Shown: positions 25,858 through 34,038, counted from the stretch's first letter. The stretch: 50,056 nt of DNA from Phycisphaeraceae bacterium (GCA_026126305.1 JAHCJI010000017.1:1-50056), one strand, 5' to 3'. The notes: a model not told the origin generated them from the sequence alone. Numbers and translations: made by a program.

Positions 25858-26216
25858 CAGCCGATTGCCTCCACGGTCACGACGACCTTGCCGCCCGGGA
25901 CGACCCCGCCGCGCAGCACTTCGAGAGCGTCGATCTGCGCGTCGTCGCGGTACACGCCCCCCGGCTGGGCCAGCGCGTCCAGCAGCGCCTTGAGCACGTT
26001 GTCCAGGTCGCGGCGGCGGCGGTCGGGCGGATGCACCACGACGCGCACGGCCACGCGGCCGTCGAACCGCCGGACGTGCGCGAAGGCCAGCTCGGCGGCG
26101 ACCTGCCTGCGAAACCGCCTGCCCTGCGCGCTCACGATCGTGCGCGAGCCCGCCCGCCGCCAGTAGTGGTTGACACTCGGCGGGTAGGGCAGGCTCAGTT
26201 CGATGGTCCCGCTCAC
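25857..26216 (-). CDS. RusA-like Holliday junction resolvase
   Basis: The GTG start at 26216 overlaps the DUF669 stop (GTGA) and gives 119 residues. LSLPYPPSVNHYWRR is the RusA N-terminal signature, and RRRRDLDNVLKALLDAL followed by YRDDAQID carries the conserved acidic residues (DxDN and DDxQ/I) of the RusA active site. RusA proteins cut Holliday junctions and resolve recombination or replication intermediates in phages. The length matches the family. A longer in-frame extension upstream is antisense-like noise within the DUF669 gene. Confidence 0.88.
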   Translation of the reverse strand: MSGTIELSLPYPPSVNHYWRRAGSRTIVSAQGRRFRRQVAAELAFAHVRRFDGRVAVRVVVHPPDRRRRDLDNVLKALLDALAQPGGVYRDDAQIDALEVLRGGVVPGGKVVVTVEAIG

Positions 26217-26668
26217 CGGCGCCACGGCACGCCGCCCCCGGCAGTGGAGTGTGCGACCGACGGCTGCGCGCCGCCCCGCTTGGCGTAGCCCTTGACGGTG
26301 TTGGTGATCTCGCCGGTGTCGGTGCGCTTCGTGCACGCGACCTTCACCAGCACCGGGACGTTGTGCAGCTCGGCGGAATCCCGCGGCCGCGGCACGCCCA
26401 CCGCCGTACACAGGCCCGCCAGCGACGATCGCGCAATCGCCACCGTGCGCTCGTTGGCGTGCTCGAGCACGAAGCGGTCCCACAGCTTGCGGCCCTTGTG
26501 CTCGCCCTCGAGCACCTCCAGCTCGACCTGGAGGTACTTGCCATCGCCCCTCTTGGTGGGCTTCATCTGCGAGTCGGTGGCGATGCACAGGTACTGCCCC
26601 GCCGGCAGGGGCGCAAAGTCGCCGGCGGGCTCCACCTGCGTCGCGTCGAATCCGTGTAAGTCTGCCAT
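26213..26668 (-). CDS. DUF669 phage protein (SSB-like)
   Basis: ATG 26668 is chosen because MADLHGFDATQVEPAGDF matches the DUF669 start; 151 residues. Other family blocks are LPAGQYLCIATDSQMKPTK, YLQVELEVLEGEHKGRKLWD, and DSAELHNVPVLVKV. DUF669 proteins are thought to bind single-stranded DNA and are nearly always next to a Sak4-like recombinase ATPase, as here. The product presumably protects or presents ssDNA for annealing. The gene is followed by rusA with a 4-base overlap. Confidence 0.88.
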   Translation of the reverse strand: MADLHGFDATQVEPAGDFAPLPAGQYLCIATDSQMKPTKRGDGKYLQVELEVLEGEHKGRKLWDRFVLEHANERTVAIARSSLAGLCTAVGVPRPRDSAELHNVPVLVKVACTKRTDTGEITNTVKGYAKRGGAQPSVAHSTAGGGVPWRR

Positions 26669-26758
26669 GGTCGTGTCCTCGTATTGCGTGCGGTCGGACA
26701 CTCCGGCGCGCGCGATTGTGGCGGTGCGCACCGGAGAAACCGATCGCAAGTGCTTGCG

Positions 26759-27550
26759 TCAGTCGGAGTTGGGTTTATTTTGTTTTTGCTCGTCCTGGTC
26801 GGGCGTCGGTGCCAGGCCGCGCGCGCACGCCCGGTAGATGCGCTCGTCCAGGGGGATCTCGTCGGGCAGGTTCAAGCGGTTCTTCGCAAGATGGCTGGGC
26901 CGCTCGGTGGTCTTGAGCACCCGCTCCCCCTGGCCGATGGCCTGCACGCGTGTGCGGTCGAAGCCCTCCTTGGTCGTCTTCGTGTGCACGCGGTACGTGG
27001 CAAACAGCACCTCGTCGCACCACTCCTGGACCAGCGCCGAGGCGTGGCGGTTCAGCCGGGGCCCGTAGCGGTCGTAGCTCTCGGTCTCGGGGTTGCTGAA
27101 CTTCTCGATGGCCGCGTGGGCGATCAGCACCACCTGCATCCCGCGCTCGCGCCGCAGCGCGTCGAGCCCATCAAGCACCTCGCGCCACGGCTCGAGCGCG
27201 AACACGTAGCCCTTGCCGTAGCCGATGTCCTCGATCGACTGCACCTGCCGGTCGCGGCAGACCCTCGCGTGGATCAGACGCTCGAGCCAGTCGAGGCTGT
27301 CGACGACGACGGTCTTGTACGTGTGCTCCTCGGTGTACAGCTCGCCCAGAGCGCCCAGCACCTGGCCGAAGTCGGTGGCCAGCGGGAAGCGCGGCGCGTC
27401 GATGTCCGCCAGCCCGTCCTCGGTCTGGATGAACACCGGGTCCTCGGACATCGCCCCGAACGTGCTCTTGCCGATGCCGTGCGTGCCGTACACCAGCACG
27501 CGCCGCGGCATCCGCGTGCGGCCGGTTTGAATCGAATCCAGAAGTCCCAT
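26759..27550 (-). CDS. Sak4-like RecA-fold ATPase (AAA_24)
   Basis: This 263-residue protein has Walker A GTHGIGKST (residues 22-30), Walker B YKTVVVDSLDWLE, and a sensor-like MQVVLIAHAAI. A basic C-terminal region follows (THTKTTKEGF-like stretch and VLKTTERPSHLAKNR, typical of this family). Sak4-like proteins are phage single-strand annealing recombinases that work with an SSB-like partner, the DUF669 protein just downstream. The C terminus is a charged, Gln/Lys-rich tail. Confidence 0.88.
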   Translation of the reverse strand: MGLLDSIQTGRTRMPRRVLVYGTHGIGKSTFGAMSEDPVFIQTEDGLADIDAPRFPLATDFGQVLGALGELYTEEHTYKTVVVDSLDWLERLIHARVCRDRQVQSIEDIGYGKGYVFALEPWREVLDGLDALRRERGMQVVLIAHAAIEKFSNPETESYDRYGPRLNRHASALVQEWCDEVLFATYRVHTKTTKEGFDRTRVQAIGQGERVLKTTERPSHLAKNRLNLPDEIPLDERIYRACARGLAPTPDQDEQKQNKPNSD

Positions 27551-27571
27551 GATGCATCTCCTTGGTGTGTG

Positions 27572-28501
27572 TCAGTTGATTGGTGTGGGTGTGGGTGTGG
27601 GTGTGGGGGTGGTCAGCAGGCGCAGCGACTCGTACCCGGTGGGCCACGCGTCCCGATCGCGGCAGCGCTTCAGCTCGGCCATGGCTTGTTCGTTCTCGAT
27701 CCGCGCCGCCTCCAGCAGCACGTCGTCGATCAGCCACACGCCGCAGCGGAAGGGCTCGCGCTTCTCGACGGCGATCAGGTGCACCGGCAGCGCGTGGCCG
27801 CAGGCCCGCCGCACCAGCTCGCGATAGAACGCCAGCTGGTGCGCGTAGCCGAAGTCGCTTACCTGGGCCTCGAAGCCGTCGATGTCCTGGCAGGTCTTCA
27901 GGTCCACGATGCCGCGATCTTCGATGGGGTTCAACCAGTCCAGCCGCCCCTGGCACGCGTGCCCGTCGTAGTCGACCCGCACCACGCCCTCGGCGACGCC
28001 ATCGGCCAGCAGCTCCCGCGCGAAGATGTGGTCCTTCACGCTGCCGGCCATCCGCTCCACAATGGCCGCGTCGGCGTCGCCCAGCACCGCCTTGCCGCAG
28101 CGGGCCGCCCACTTCTGGAAGGCCTTGGTCGTGGGGCCGAACGGCTCGCCCGTCCTGGGGTTCACCGGCCCGCCCACGGCGTACTCGGCCCTGTACCGCT
28201 CGCGGCCCTCGAGGATCAAGACGTGCGCCGCGCGGCCGACGACGTACGCCGACCGGTCCGGCTCGGTGATCAGCCCCTGCCGCTTGCGCCGGTACAGCAG
28301 CGGGCACCGCCGGAAGTCCGCCAGCGCGTGCGAGCTGAGGTGGTCGCGGGCCTTGGCGTGGTAGACCGCCGCCGGCTCGCGGATCAGGAACGAGAGACAG
28401 AGCGGAGCAGGTTCGCCCGACGAGCGGTGCCCCTCGGGGCAACGCGGGCAGGGCGGACGCCCGCACTCGTGGCGGCGGCAGCAGGTGCGTGGGTGTGCCA
28501 T
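27572..28501 (-). CDS. PD-(D/E)XK exonuclease, RecE/Cas4-like (PDDEXK_1/DUF3799 type)
   Basis: This 309-residue protein has a Cys-rich N terminus (CCRRHECGRPPCPRCPEGH) that may bind zinc. The nuclease domain contains LSSHALADFRRCPLLYRR, GRAAHVLILEG, then the catalytic cluster CQGRLDWLNPIEDRGIVDLKT (Asp, then D-L-K) and FGYAHQLAFYRELV, the QxxxY motif of RecB-family nucleases. With the Sak4-like ATPase and DUF669 protein downstream it forms a phage two-component recombination set: exonuclease plus annealing protein. Its tail is the Thr-Pro repeat encoded by the TGTGGG microsatellite. Confidence 0.87.
   Translation of the reverse strand: MAHPRTCCRRHECGRPPCPRCPEGHRSSGEPAPLCLSFLIREPAAVYHAKARDHLSSHALADFRRCPLLYRRKRQGLITEPDRSAYVVGRAAHVLILEGRERYRAEYAVGGPVNPRTGEPFGPTTKAFQKWAARCGKAVLGDADAAIVERMAGSVKDHIFARELLADGVAEGVVRVDYDGHACQGRLDWLNPIEDRGIVDLKTCQDIDGFEAQVSDFGYAHQLAFYRELVRRACGHALPVHLIAVEKREPFRCGVWLIDDVLLEAARIENEQAMAELKRCRDRDAWPTGYESLRLLTTPTPTPTPTPIN
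27582..27612. repeat. TGTGGG hexanucleotide microsatellite
   Basis: Four exact tandem TGTGGG units run from 27584 to 27607, with degenerate flanks. On the minus strand they encode the (Thr-Pro)n C-terminal tail of the PD-(D/E)XK nuclease, just before its stop. A six-base unit preserves the frame, so copy-number change would only lengthen or shorten the tail. Confidence 0.85.
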
Positions 28502-28526
28502 ACAGGCCTTTGTCTGCCCGGTAGCG

Positions 28527-29135
28527 TCAGGGTGTCGCAGGCAGATCAGAAGATTTGTCGGGCGCGTGGGATGCCAGGACCTTGCGGAGATGGTTCAGCC
28601 GCCGGTAGACGGTGCTCCGGTTCACGCCCAGGGTCCGTGCCGCCTGCGTGGGCGTCCCGGTCATCAGGCACATCGCCAGATCCCGCTGGTCGTCGGGCAG
28701 CCGGTCGATGGCCTCCAGCAGCTCGGTCGTCGCCGTCTTGGCCCCCGGCGGCGGGCACGGCCCGCGCCGCCAGCTCGCCCGCAGGATCAAGCGCCGCCGG
28801 ACCGCCCACAGTCGCCTGGCCCGCCTGCGGTCCCGGCACAGATCCCGCTCCACCTCCGCGGCAGCCCAGTCGAACGCCCGCGACGTGAAGGTGTGCGGGC
28901 TCGACCGCTCGGGGTCGTAGTCCAGCTGCTTGCGGAACACGCGGAGGAAGAGCTCCTGGCGGATGTCCTCCTTGTCGTTGTCTTTGAGGTGGTACTGGCG
29001 GGCCAGGCGTTCGGCGTGGTAGTTTGCCCTCTGCTGGGCGAAGTCGTCGTGCCAGGGGGGTGGGGTGTTGGGGATGGTGGGGGTGGATGGGGAGGTACTG
29101 GTGTGCTCGATCGTCCTGTCGTTCGTTGCCGTCAT
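28527..29135 (-). CDS. Sigma-70 family RNA polymerase sigma factor (ECF-like)
   Basis: ATG 29135 gives 202 residues after an N-terminal Ser/Thr/Pro-rich tail. Region 2 is visible around residues 45-110 (DNDKEDIRQELFLRVFRKQL, then TFTSRAFDWAAAEVERDL). Region 4 follows near 155-190 (AIDRLPDDQRDLAMCLMTG, then QAARTLGVNRSTVYRRLNHL, a helix-turn-helix). It is the first gene of the minus-strand phage-like series, 25 bases ahead of the nuclease, so it may direct host polymerase to the element's promoters. No anti-sigma gene is adjacent. Confidence 0.88.
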   Translation of the reverse strand: MTATNDRTIEHTSTSPSTPTIPNTPPPWHDDFAQQRANYHAERLARQYHLKDNDKEDIRQELFLRVFRKQLDYDPERSSPHTFTSRAFDWAAAEVERDLCRDRRRARRLWAVRRRLILRASWRRGPCPPPGAKTATTELLEAIDRLPDDQRDLAMCLMTGTPTQAARTLGVNRSTVYRRLNHLRKVLASHAPDKSSDLPATP

Positions 29136-29227
29136 GGCTTGCTCCGCGGGTCGCTTGCGAAGCCGCGGAGAAACACACCCCGCGGCTACTAGGCCCGCGG
29201 GCGTGCATGAGACGTGGGTTGCTTGCA

Positions 29228-29243
29228 ACGTCAAGTATGACGT
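29228..29243. promoter_or_regulatory. Palindrome upstream of the sigma factor gene
   Basis: ACGTCA-AGTA-TGACGT is a perfect inverted repeat with a 4-base centre, 93 bases before the sigma factor start and about 80 bases downstream of the next gene's stop. A second inverted repeat, AGCCGCGG (29161-29168) with CCGCGGCT (29180-29187), lies between it and the gene. Either could be an operator for a repressor of the early operon. The binding protein is unknown. Confidence 0.35.
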
Positions 29244-29323
29244 AAGTGATTGTCAGGTCAGTACTTAAAAAATATTCGCTGCTGTCTCCATTGGTGCATG
29301 CGGTGTACGTTGCGTGCGACACG

Positions 29324-30298
29324 CTAACCGCGGAAGTTCCTCACCTTGGCGGGATCGATGGCTCCGATCCACATCAACATCAACTTCTCGTCCGGCTTTG
29401 GCACCTTCCCAGTGACCCATCGACTCGCGGTGGAGCGCGAGACACCACTCTTGCGGCCCAGTTCCGCCGCGCTGGGGCGCGGACGCAGCTCACCCGTCTG
29501 CTTCAGATAGGGTTTCGCTTCCAAGTACCATTCCTTGAACGCCTTCTTCAGCTTGCCAGGGGTGCCGGTTGTCTTTCCTTCGCGTGCCATCGCCGTCTTC
29601 TTGTGGCGGCTCGTTTGCGGGGCAAGCTTGGCCGCCTTTCGGAAGGCCGCGAGCCTGGTATGCCACACCTTGGTCGCTTCGAAGCCCTCCGCGGTTATCA
29701 CGAGGACCTGATCAAGCGTGGTCACAATCAGCGGAGGCGTGTCGAAGGCCAAGGCCGCCGATGTGAGCATGCGGTCCGACCACAGCACAACGATCAAGGG
29801 GCAATCTGTCCCGCGGAATCTCTCAAGAGTGGCCAAGATCTCGTGCTCGCGTTGCTGGCCCAGGAGCCACACCGGTACACCGAGCGGCTGGCCGATGACA
29901 TGGCTGCCAAGCTGAAGGGCACCGGGAAGCGCACCGACGGGCGCGTTGGAGGTACGCAGGTCAAGGGCCGCGCACATCGATTTGCGCAGGAGTCGCTCAT
30001 CCACTCGGTGGAGCACAACGTCCGAGCGCGTGAGCTCAATCTCGTCGGTGTAGCACCCATCGCACACCGCGACGAATCGATCCGGTTCGAGTTCGACCAG
30101 CCGCATCGGTGGTCGGCCGGTCTCGGGCGGCGGCCAGTACGGAGCGCGAACCGGGGTGGCTCGCAAGACAGGGTTGATGGCTTCGAGGTTTTCACCCAGA
30201 AGCTGGCTCCATTGATGGCGAGTCGCTCCTCTGTGAAGCAGGGGTTGGATGTCTTGCCAGATGCTTGTCTTGGTACTCCCGCAATGCTCGCTGTTCAT
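29324..30298 (-). CDS. Uncharacterised protein with C-terminal helix-turn-helix
   Basis: The start ATG 30298 is preceded by GGAGA about 10 bases upstream and gives 324 residues; it overlaps the preceding gene by 107 bases. I do not recognise the family. The N-terminal about 200 residues look alpha/beta, with strands such as MRLVELEPDRFVAVCDGCY, CPLIVVLWSDRML and PLIVTTLDQVLVITAEGFE. A Lys-rich linker follows (RHKKTAMAREGKTTGTPGKL). The C terminus is a helix-turn-helix, RPSAAELGRKSGVSRSTASR, then VTGKVPKPDEK. It forms a two-gene unit with the upstream 414-residue protein. Confidence 0.75.
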   Translation of the reverse strand: MNSEHCGSTKTSIWQDIQPLLHRGATRHQWSQLLGENLEAINPVLRATPVRAPYWPPPETGRPPMRLVELEPDRFVAVCDGCYTDEIELTRSDVVLHRVDERLLRKSMCAALDLRTSNAPVGALPGALQLGSHVIGQPLGVPVWLLGQQREHEILATLERFRGTDCPLIVVLWSDRMLTSAALAFDTPPLIVTTLDQVLVITAEGFEATKVWHTRLAAFRKAAKLAPQTSRHKKTAMAREGKTTGTPGKLKKAFKEWYLEAKPYLKQTGELRPRPSAAELGRKSGVSRSTASRWVTGKVPKPDEKLMLMWIGAIDPAKVRNFRG

Positions 30299-31436
30299 CC
30301 AGAAGGATCTCCATCTGCCGAAGCGCTTCCTCGATCGCAAGCCCCTGAGCATCTGTCCCGTACGATGCCGTGAATGGCAACGTCAGCGACACGGTGCGTT
30401 CCTTGGGGCTTGCAGACATCTTGGCCTTGATGCCGATGCGGTCGATGGGCGTTACCACGGGATTAAAGCTCTCCAGTTGATTGAGGACGTCCCAGATATC
30501 CGGGCCGGCGTGCGTGGAGACACCTCCATCTAGATCGCCCCTATTCCAGCGAGCCGAGTGGAGTCGGATGTACATCATGCCGGGAACACTGACCCCCTCA
30601 AAGAGTGCTTCTCGCCGCTCATAGAGCGCTGTGAAGTCGAAGCGGCGCGGACCTGATTTCACGTCGTACCTCTGGACGTCGTCGAAGAGGACGGTACCGA
30701 CAGCCTGGCTGTAGAGTTTCCGATCGGCCTGCGTCGTGCAATGCACGAGCAGTTCGCCGGTGTGGTGATCGATACAGAGCATGTCGAAGACTTCTGGGCG
30801 GAAGATCCGCAACTCGCGTCCATTGGCAACGACCACGGTCTGGCGTTTGATGGTCTCGCCCCGGCTGATCAGCAACCGGGTGAAACGATCCTCCTGGATC
30901 GGATAGACCTCCGCTGAACGATCCCGGTTGAGCTTCTCGAAGCGAGCGTTGAGGAAGTCGGTGAGCTGACGGCGCTTCGCAGGCGTGACCGTGAACCCAG
31001 AAGCATCAACGTGCTTGGTGGGCAGCAGGCGATCCATCCTGAGGTATCGCACCGGAGCGGACTTGACATGCAACTCGTACACGTCTTTTGGGGCAATGAG
31101 CACCAACTTCAACACGGTGTCCTCGAGCGAAGCGTTTGGATCGCTCTCGATACCGTGCTTGTCTGCCAATGCGAAGATCGAATACTCGAACTCTCGGTCG
31201 CTCAGGTCGGCGAGCATGCAGGCCTCAAAAGCGAGCGAGGACGGCAACTCAAGCCTGGCCACATACAGAGCCAGCGCAACCTGTCGATGGTCCGGCGGCT
31301 TCTCGTTGGACCAGTCGAGGCCTGCCGATGCACACCAGTCGGGGTACTTGGCCAACCAATGGCGCCTCAGATCGGCGTCGAGTCGGTGCATGGTGTTTGG
31401 AGTGACGAGCCAGCGAATGGGGAGAGAAGTAGCCAC
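30192..31436 (-). CDS. Uncharacterised 414-residue protein, partner of the HTH protein
   Basis: GTG 31436 is chosen because GGAGG lies 8 bases upstream; a TTG at 31469 and an ATG at 31391 are alternatives. No family is recognised. The N-terminal third is helical (TMHRLDADLRRHWLAKYPDW, ALALYVARLELPSSLAFEAC), the middle is beta-rich and basic (RFTRLLISRGETIKRQTVVV, IDHHTGELLVHCTTQADRKL), and the C-terminal part has a helix with LAIEEALRQMEILLDEQRAL. No P-loop, nuclease or membrane motif is evident. Its 3' end overlaps the HTH-protein gene, implying translational coupling and a joint role. It sits between the phage-like genes and the recombinase module, a typical cargo position. Confidence 0.75.
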   Translation of the reverse strand: MATSLPIRWLVTPNTMHRLDADLRRHWLAKYPDWCASAGLDWSNEKPPDHRQVALALYVARLELPSSLAFEACMLADLSDREFEYSIFALADKHGIESDPNASLEDTVLKLVLIAPKDVYELHVKSAPVRYLRMDRLLPTKHVDASGFTVTPAKRRQLTDFLNARFEKLNRDRSAEVYPIQEDRFTRLLISRGETIKRQTVVVANGRELRIFRPEVFDMLCIDHHTGELLVHCTTQADRKLYSQAVGTVLFDDVQRYDVKSGPRRFDFTALYERREALFEGVSVPGMMYIRLHSARWNRGDLDGGVSTHAGPDIWDVLNQLESFNPVVTPIDRIGIKAKMSASPKERTVSLTLPFTASYGTDAQGLAIEEALRQMEILLDEQRALREYQDKHLARHPTPASQRSDSPSMEPASG

Positions 31437-31526
31437 GGTCGGGGCCTCCAGAGCGGCCCGTTCCCCCAATCGAGTCCGCTACTGGAATGCATGATACCCC
31501 ACCCGAAGTCCATGGGGCAACACGAC

Positions 31527-31934
31527 TTACTGTCGTTTGTGGCGAACTGCCTCCACCCACATCACCCGCTGCCGCCCCCAGCACACCTCCGCCGCGATCG
31601 GCCGCAGGTCGCGTTCGGTGACCGGGTCGCGGCCGTGGGCCACCGCGGGCAGGTCCAGGACCGCCTCCTGGATGTCCGGGGCCAGGTGGAGCAGGTTCAT
31701 GATCTGGGTGGCCCGGGCCCGCGTGATGCAGCCGGCGCGGGCGAGCTCGGCCTGGTCGGTGATGGCGCCGCTGGCCAGCAGGCCGTCGAGCTTGATCGCC
31801 AGGGCCATCAGCCGCGTGACGCGGGGCAGCGGCGGTGGCGCGATAGCCCCGGGCTCGGAGGCCTCGCGGATCCGCACGCGGCCCCGGCCGGCGGTGGCGA
31901 AGGAGATCCGCTTGCGGACGGTCAGCTCGGGCAC
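31527..31934 (-). CDS. Small HTH protein of the recombinase module
   Basis: GTG 31934 overlaps the recombinase 3' end by 13 bases and gives 135 residues. After a basic, Pro-rich N terminus there is a ParB/HTH-like helical segment, ALAIKLDGLLASGAITDQAE, then LARAGCITRARATQIMNLLH and LAPDIQEAVLDLP. The pattern resembles the KorB/ParB helix-turn-helix. Similar small genes directly follow recombinase genes of this type in other bacteria. It may control recombinase expression or act as an accessory DNA-binding factor; this is inference. Confidence 0.7.
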   Translation of the reverse strand: MPELTVRKRISFATAGRGRVRIREASEPGAIAPPPLPRVTRLMALAIKLDGLLASGAITDQAELARAGCITRARATQIMNLLHLAPDIQEAVLDLPAVAHGRDPVTERDLRPIAAEVCWGRQRVMWVEAVRHKRQ

Positions 31935-33499
31935 GCGGCCTCCACCGCGCCGGCTTCGGCGTTGAACGCGACGGTGATGGTCTCGGTGGTCGCATCCCAA
32001 TCGACCCGCTGCACGAGCAATCGCAGCAGCCGCTCACGCTCGGGCGTGGTGAGCTGCTCCCACATCGGGTTGAAGGCCTCAAGCGCGCCGGCCAGCTCGT
32101 CCTCGTCCATCACCCGATCTCGCATGGCCGCGAGCTTCGCGTCGAGCCGGCGGAGCCGAGACCCAAGGTCGCGGATGGCCTCGCGCAGCTCCGCGGCCCG
32201 CGCGGCCGAGCCGTTCCGCTCGCGGCCCGCGTCGACGATGCCTTTTAACTCCGCCCGGGCGGCGTCCAGCTCGCCGCCCACGCCCACGCGCTCGGCCTCG
32301 ATCACAAGCAAACGCTCACGGAGCTGCGATTGGGCGGACCGCACCGCGTCGGCCACCAGCGTCTGGTCCTGGCCCAGGGCGCGTAGTTGCTCGACGACGA
32401 ACGCCTCGAGCTCGTCGGCGGGCAGCGACGGGCCCGGGCACACGCTCCAGCCCTCCTTCTGCGCCCGGGTGCAGACGTAGTAGCGGTAGCGCTTCGCCCC
32501 ACCCCCACCCCCACGCCCACCCTTGCCCTTGGCCGTGGCGAAGTGGTGGCCCATGCCGCAGCCGCAGCCCTGGCATCGGACCAGGCCCTTGAGCAACGCC
32601 CCGTGCTTGTTCAACGGCGACCGGCCGTCGCGAGCGGTGTTCGACTTGAGGAGCAGGCCAACCTCGGCGAACACGCCCTCGTCGACGATTGGCTCGTGCT
32701 CGCCGTCGTACAGGTCCTCGTGGTGGCGGACCTTGCCGACGTAGACCGGGTTGGTCAGCAGCTTGGAGAGGACCGCCTTGTCGAACCGCCGCCCGCCCTG
32801 GGGCGAGCCGTTCTTGGCCGTCCACGCCTTGGTCGTCCAGCCGCGCTCGTTGAGGATCGCCGACGCACGCAGCAGCGACCGCTGCTCGAGGTACACCTTG
32901 AAGATCGCCCGCACCCGCTCGGCTTCCCCGGCGTTGACCGCCAGCTTCGACCCGCCGCTGCCCGGCACGATGTCGTAGCCCAGCACCGGTCGCCCGCCGG
33001 CCCACTTGCCCTTCTTGCGGGCCGCGGCGATCTTGTCGCGGGTCCGCTCGCTGATGATCTCACGCTCGAACTGGGCGAACGAAAGCAGGATGTTCAGCGT
33101 CAGCCGGCCCATCGAGTGGGCCGTGTTGAACTGCTGGGTGACGCTCACGAACGACACCCCGTGCCGCTCGAAGGTCTCCATCATCCGCGCGAAGTCCAGC
33201 AGCGAGCGGCTCAGCCGATCGACCTTGTAGACCACCACGCAGTCGACCAGCCCGGCCTCGATGTCTTCCAGGAGCCGCTTGAGCGCCGGGCGGTCGGCAT
33301 TCCCGCCGCTGAAGCCGCCGTCGTCGTACCGCTCGGTGCTGCACGTCCATCCCGCCATCCGCTGGCTGGCGATGAACGCCTCGCCCGCCTCGCGCTGGGC
33401 GTCCAGCGAGTTGAACTCCTGCTCGAGTCCCTCCTCGGTGCTCTTGCGCGTGTAGATGGCGCAGCGGACGGTGGCGGGCTCTTGGGTCGCGCGGCTCAT
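31922..33499 (-). CDS. Large serine recombinase
   Basis: This 525-residue large serine recombinase has the catalytic domain at residues 11-155: catalytic Ser20 in YTRKSTEEG, EFNSLDAQREAGEAFI, and the Arg motif VVYKVDRLSRSLLDF. The recombinase domain follows (GYDIVPGSGGSKLAVN, then VRAIFKVYLEQRSLLRASAI). A zinc ribbon is present with VRCQGCGCGMGHHF and a distal YYVCTRAQKEGWSVC. A long coiled coil occupies about 380-480. Such enzymes integrate and excise phages and mobile elements. ATGA links it to the DUF2924 gene upstream. Confidence 0.94.
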   Translation of the reverse strand: MSRATQEPATVRCAIYTRKSTEEGLEQEFNSLDAQREAGEAFIASQRMAGWTCSTERYDDGGFSGGNADRPALKRLLEDIEAGLVDCVVVYKVDRLSRSLLDFARMMETFERHGVSFVSVTQQFNTAHSMGRLTLNILLSFAQFEREIISERTRDKIAAARKKGKWAGGRPVLGYDIVPGSGGSKLAVNAGEAERVRAIFKVYLEQRSLLRASAILNERGWTTKAWTAKNGSPQGGRRFDKAVLSKLLTNPVYVGKVRHHEDLYDGEHEPIVDEGVFAEVGLLLKSNTARDGRSPLNKHGALLKGLVRCQGCGCGMGHHFATAKGKGGRGGGGGAKRYRYYVCTRAQKEGWSVCPGPSLPADELEAFVVEQLRALGQDQTLVADAVRSAQSQLRERLLVIEAERVGVGGELDAARAELKGIVDAGRERNGSAARAAELREAIRDLGSRLRRLDAKLAAMRDRVMDEDELAGALEAFNPMWEQLTTPERERLLRLLVQRVDWDATTETITVAFNAEAGAVEAACPS

Positions 33500-34038
33500 T
33501 GATCGCTCCCGCCCGCGTCGGTGCGCCTGCCCAGCCCGAAGAAGTGGTACCCGTTCCAGTGCGAGCCGCTGATGGCGTGGGCCACCGCGCTCAGCGACCG
33601 GTAGATCTCGCCCCCACCCGCCGAATGTAACTCGAACCCGTTGGCGCGCACGGTCACCCGGTGCTCGCGGCCCTTGAACACGCGGACTAGCACGGCCCCC
33701 GGCGGCGGCACCCGCTCGTCGCGGCCGGGCGACATCTGGCCGACGACCGTGCGTGCCGGCTCACCGGCGTCCAAGGGCCCGCTCGGCGGCCGGACCCGCA
33801 GGTCGGCGTCACGGGCCAGCGTGGCGGCCTTGTCGCGGACGCGGTCCACGGCCCGCTGGGCCAGGTCCCCCTCGGCCAGCAACTGCATCCGCCACGCGAC
33901 CCGCCGAAGCAGCCAGCGGCGGTTGTTCGAGCGGGCAGCCTCGCCGAAGACCCGCTCGTACCGCTCCCGCAGCTCCCGCGCGGTCAGGCCCTCCAGAGCG
34001 GCCAGATCCCGCTCGATCGTTGATCCCGGCTCGGTCAT
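33496..34038 (-). CDS. DUF2924 protein of the recombinase module
   Basis: ATG 34038 forms a TGATG overlap with the 81-residue gene upstream; a GTG at 34041 also exists. The 180-residue protein shows DUF2924 blocks: LEGLTARELRERYERVFGEA, NRRWLLRRVAWRMQLLAEGD, PPGAVLVRVFKGREHRVTV, and YRSLSAVAHAISGSHWNGYHFFG. DUF2924 genes commonly precede large serine recombinases in planctomycetes and proteobacteria. The product may be a DNA-binding or directionality-related accessory factor, but its biochemical role is unknown. Confidence 0.85.
   Translation of the reverse strand: MTEPGSTIERDLAALEGLTARELRERYERVFGEAARSNNRRWLLRRVAWRMQLLAEGDLAQRAVDRVRDKAATLARDADLRVRPPSGPLDAGEPARTVVGQMSPGRDERVPPPGAVLVRVFKGREHRVTVRANGFELHSAGGGEIYRSLSAVAHAISGSHWNGYHFFGLGRRTDAGGSDQ

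Noticed and set aside
27582..27612. TGTGGG repeat as a telomere-like end or replication origin
   Set aside because: Only four units exist and they lie inside the 3' end of a clear nuclease gene, with genes continuing on both sides.
29324..31436. Retron, abortive-infection reverse transcriptase or CBASS module
   Set aside because: No reverse transcriptase YxDD, nucleotidyltransferase GS-DxD or effector motif was found in either protein.
31011..33502. Long + strand frames opposite the recombinase and the 414-residue protein
   Set aside because: The minus strand carries the unmistakable recombinase motifs and a strong Shine-Dalgarno for the other gene; the + frames show no domain.
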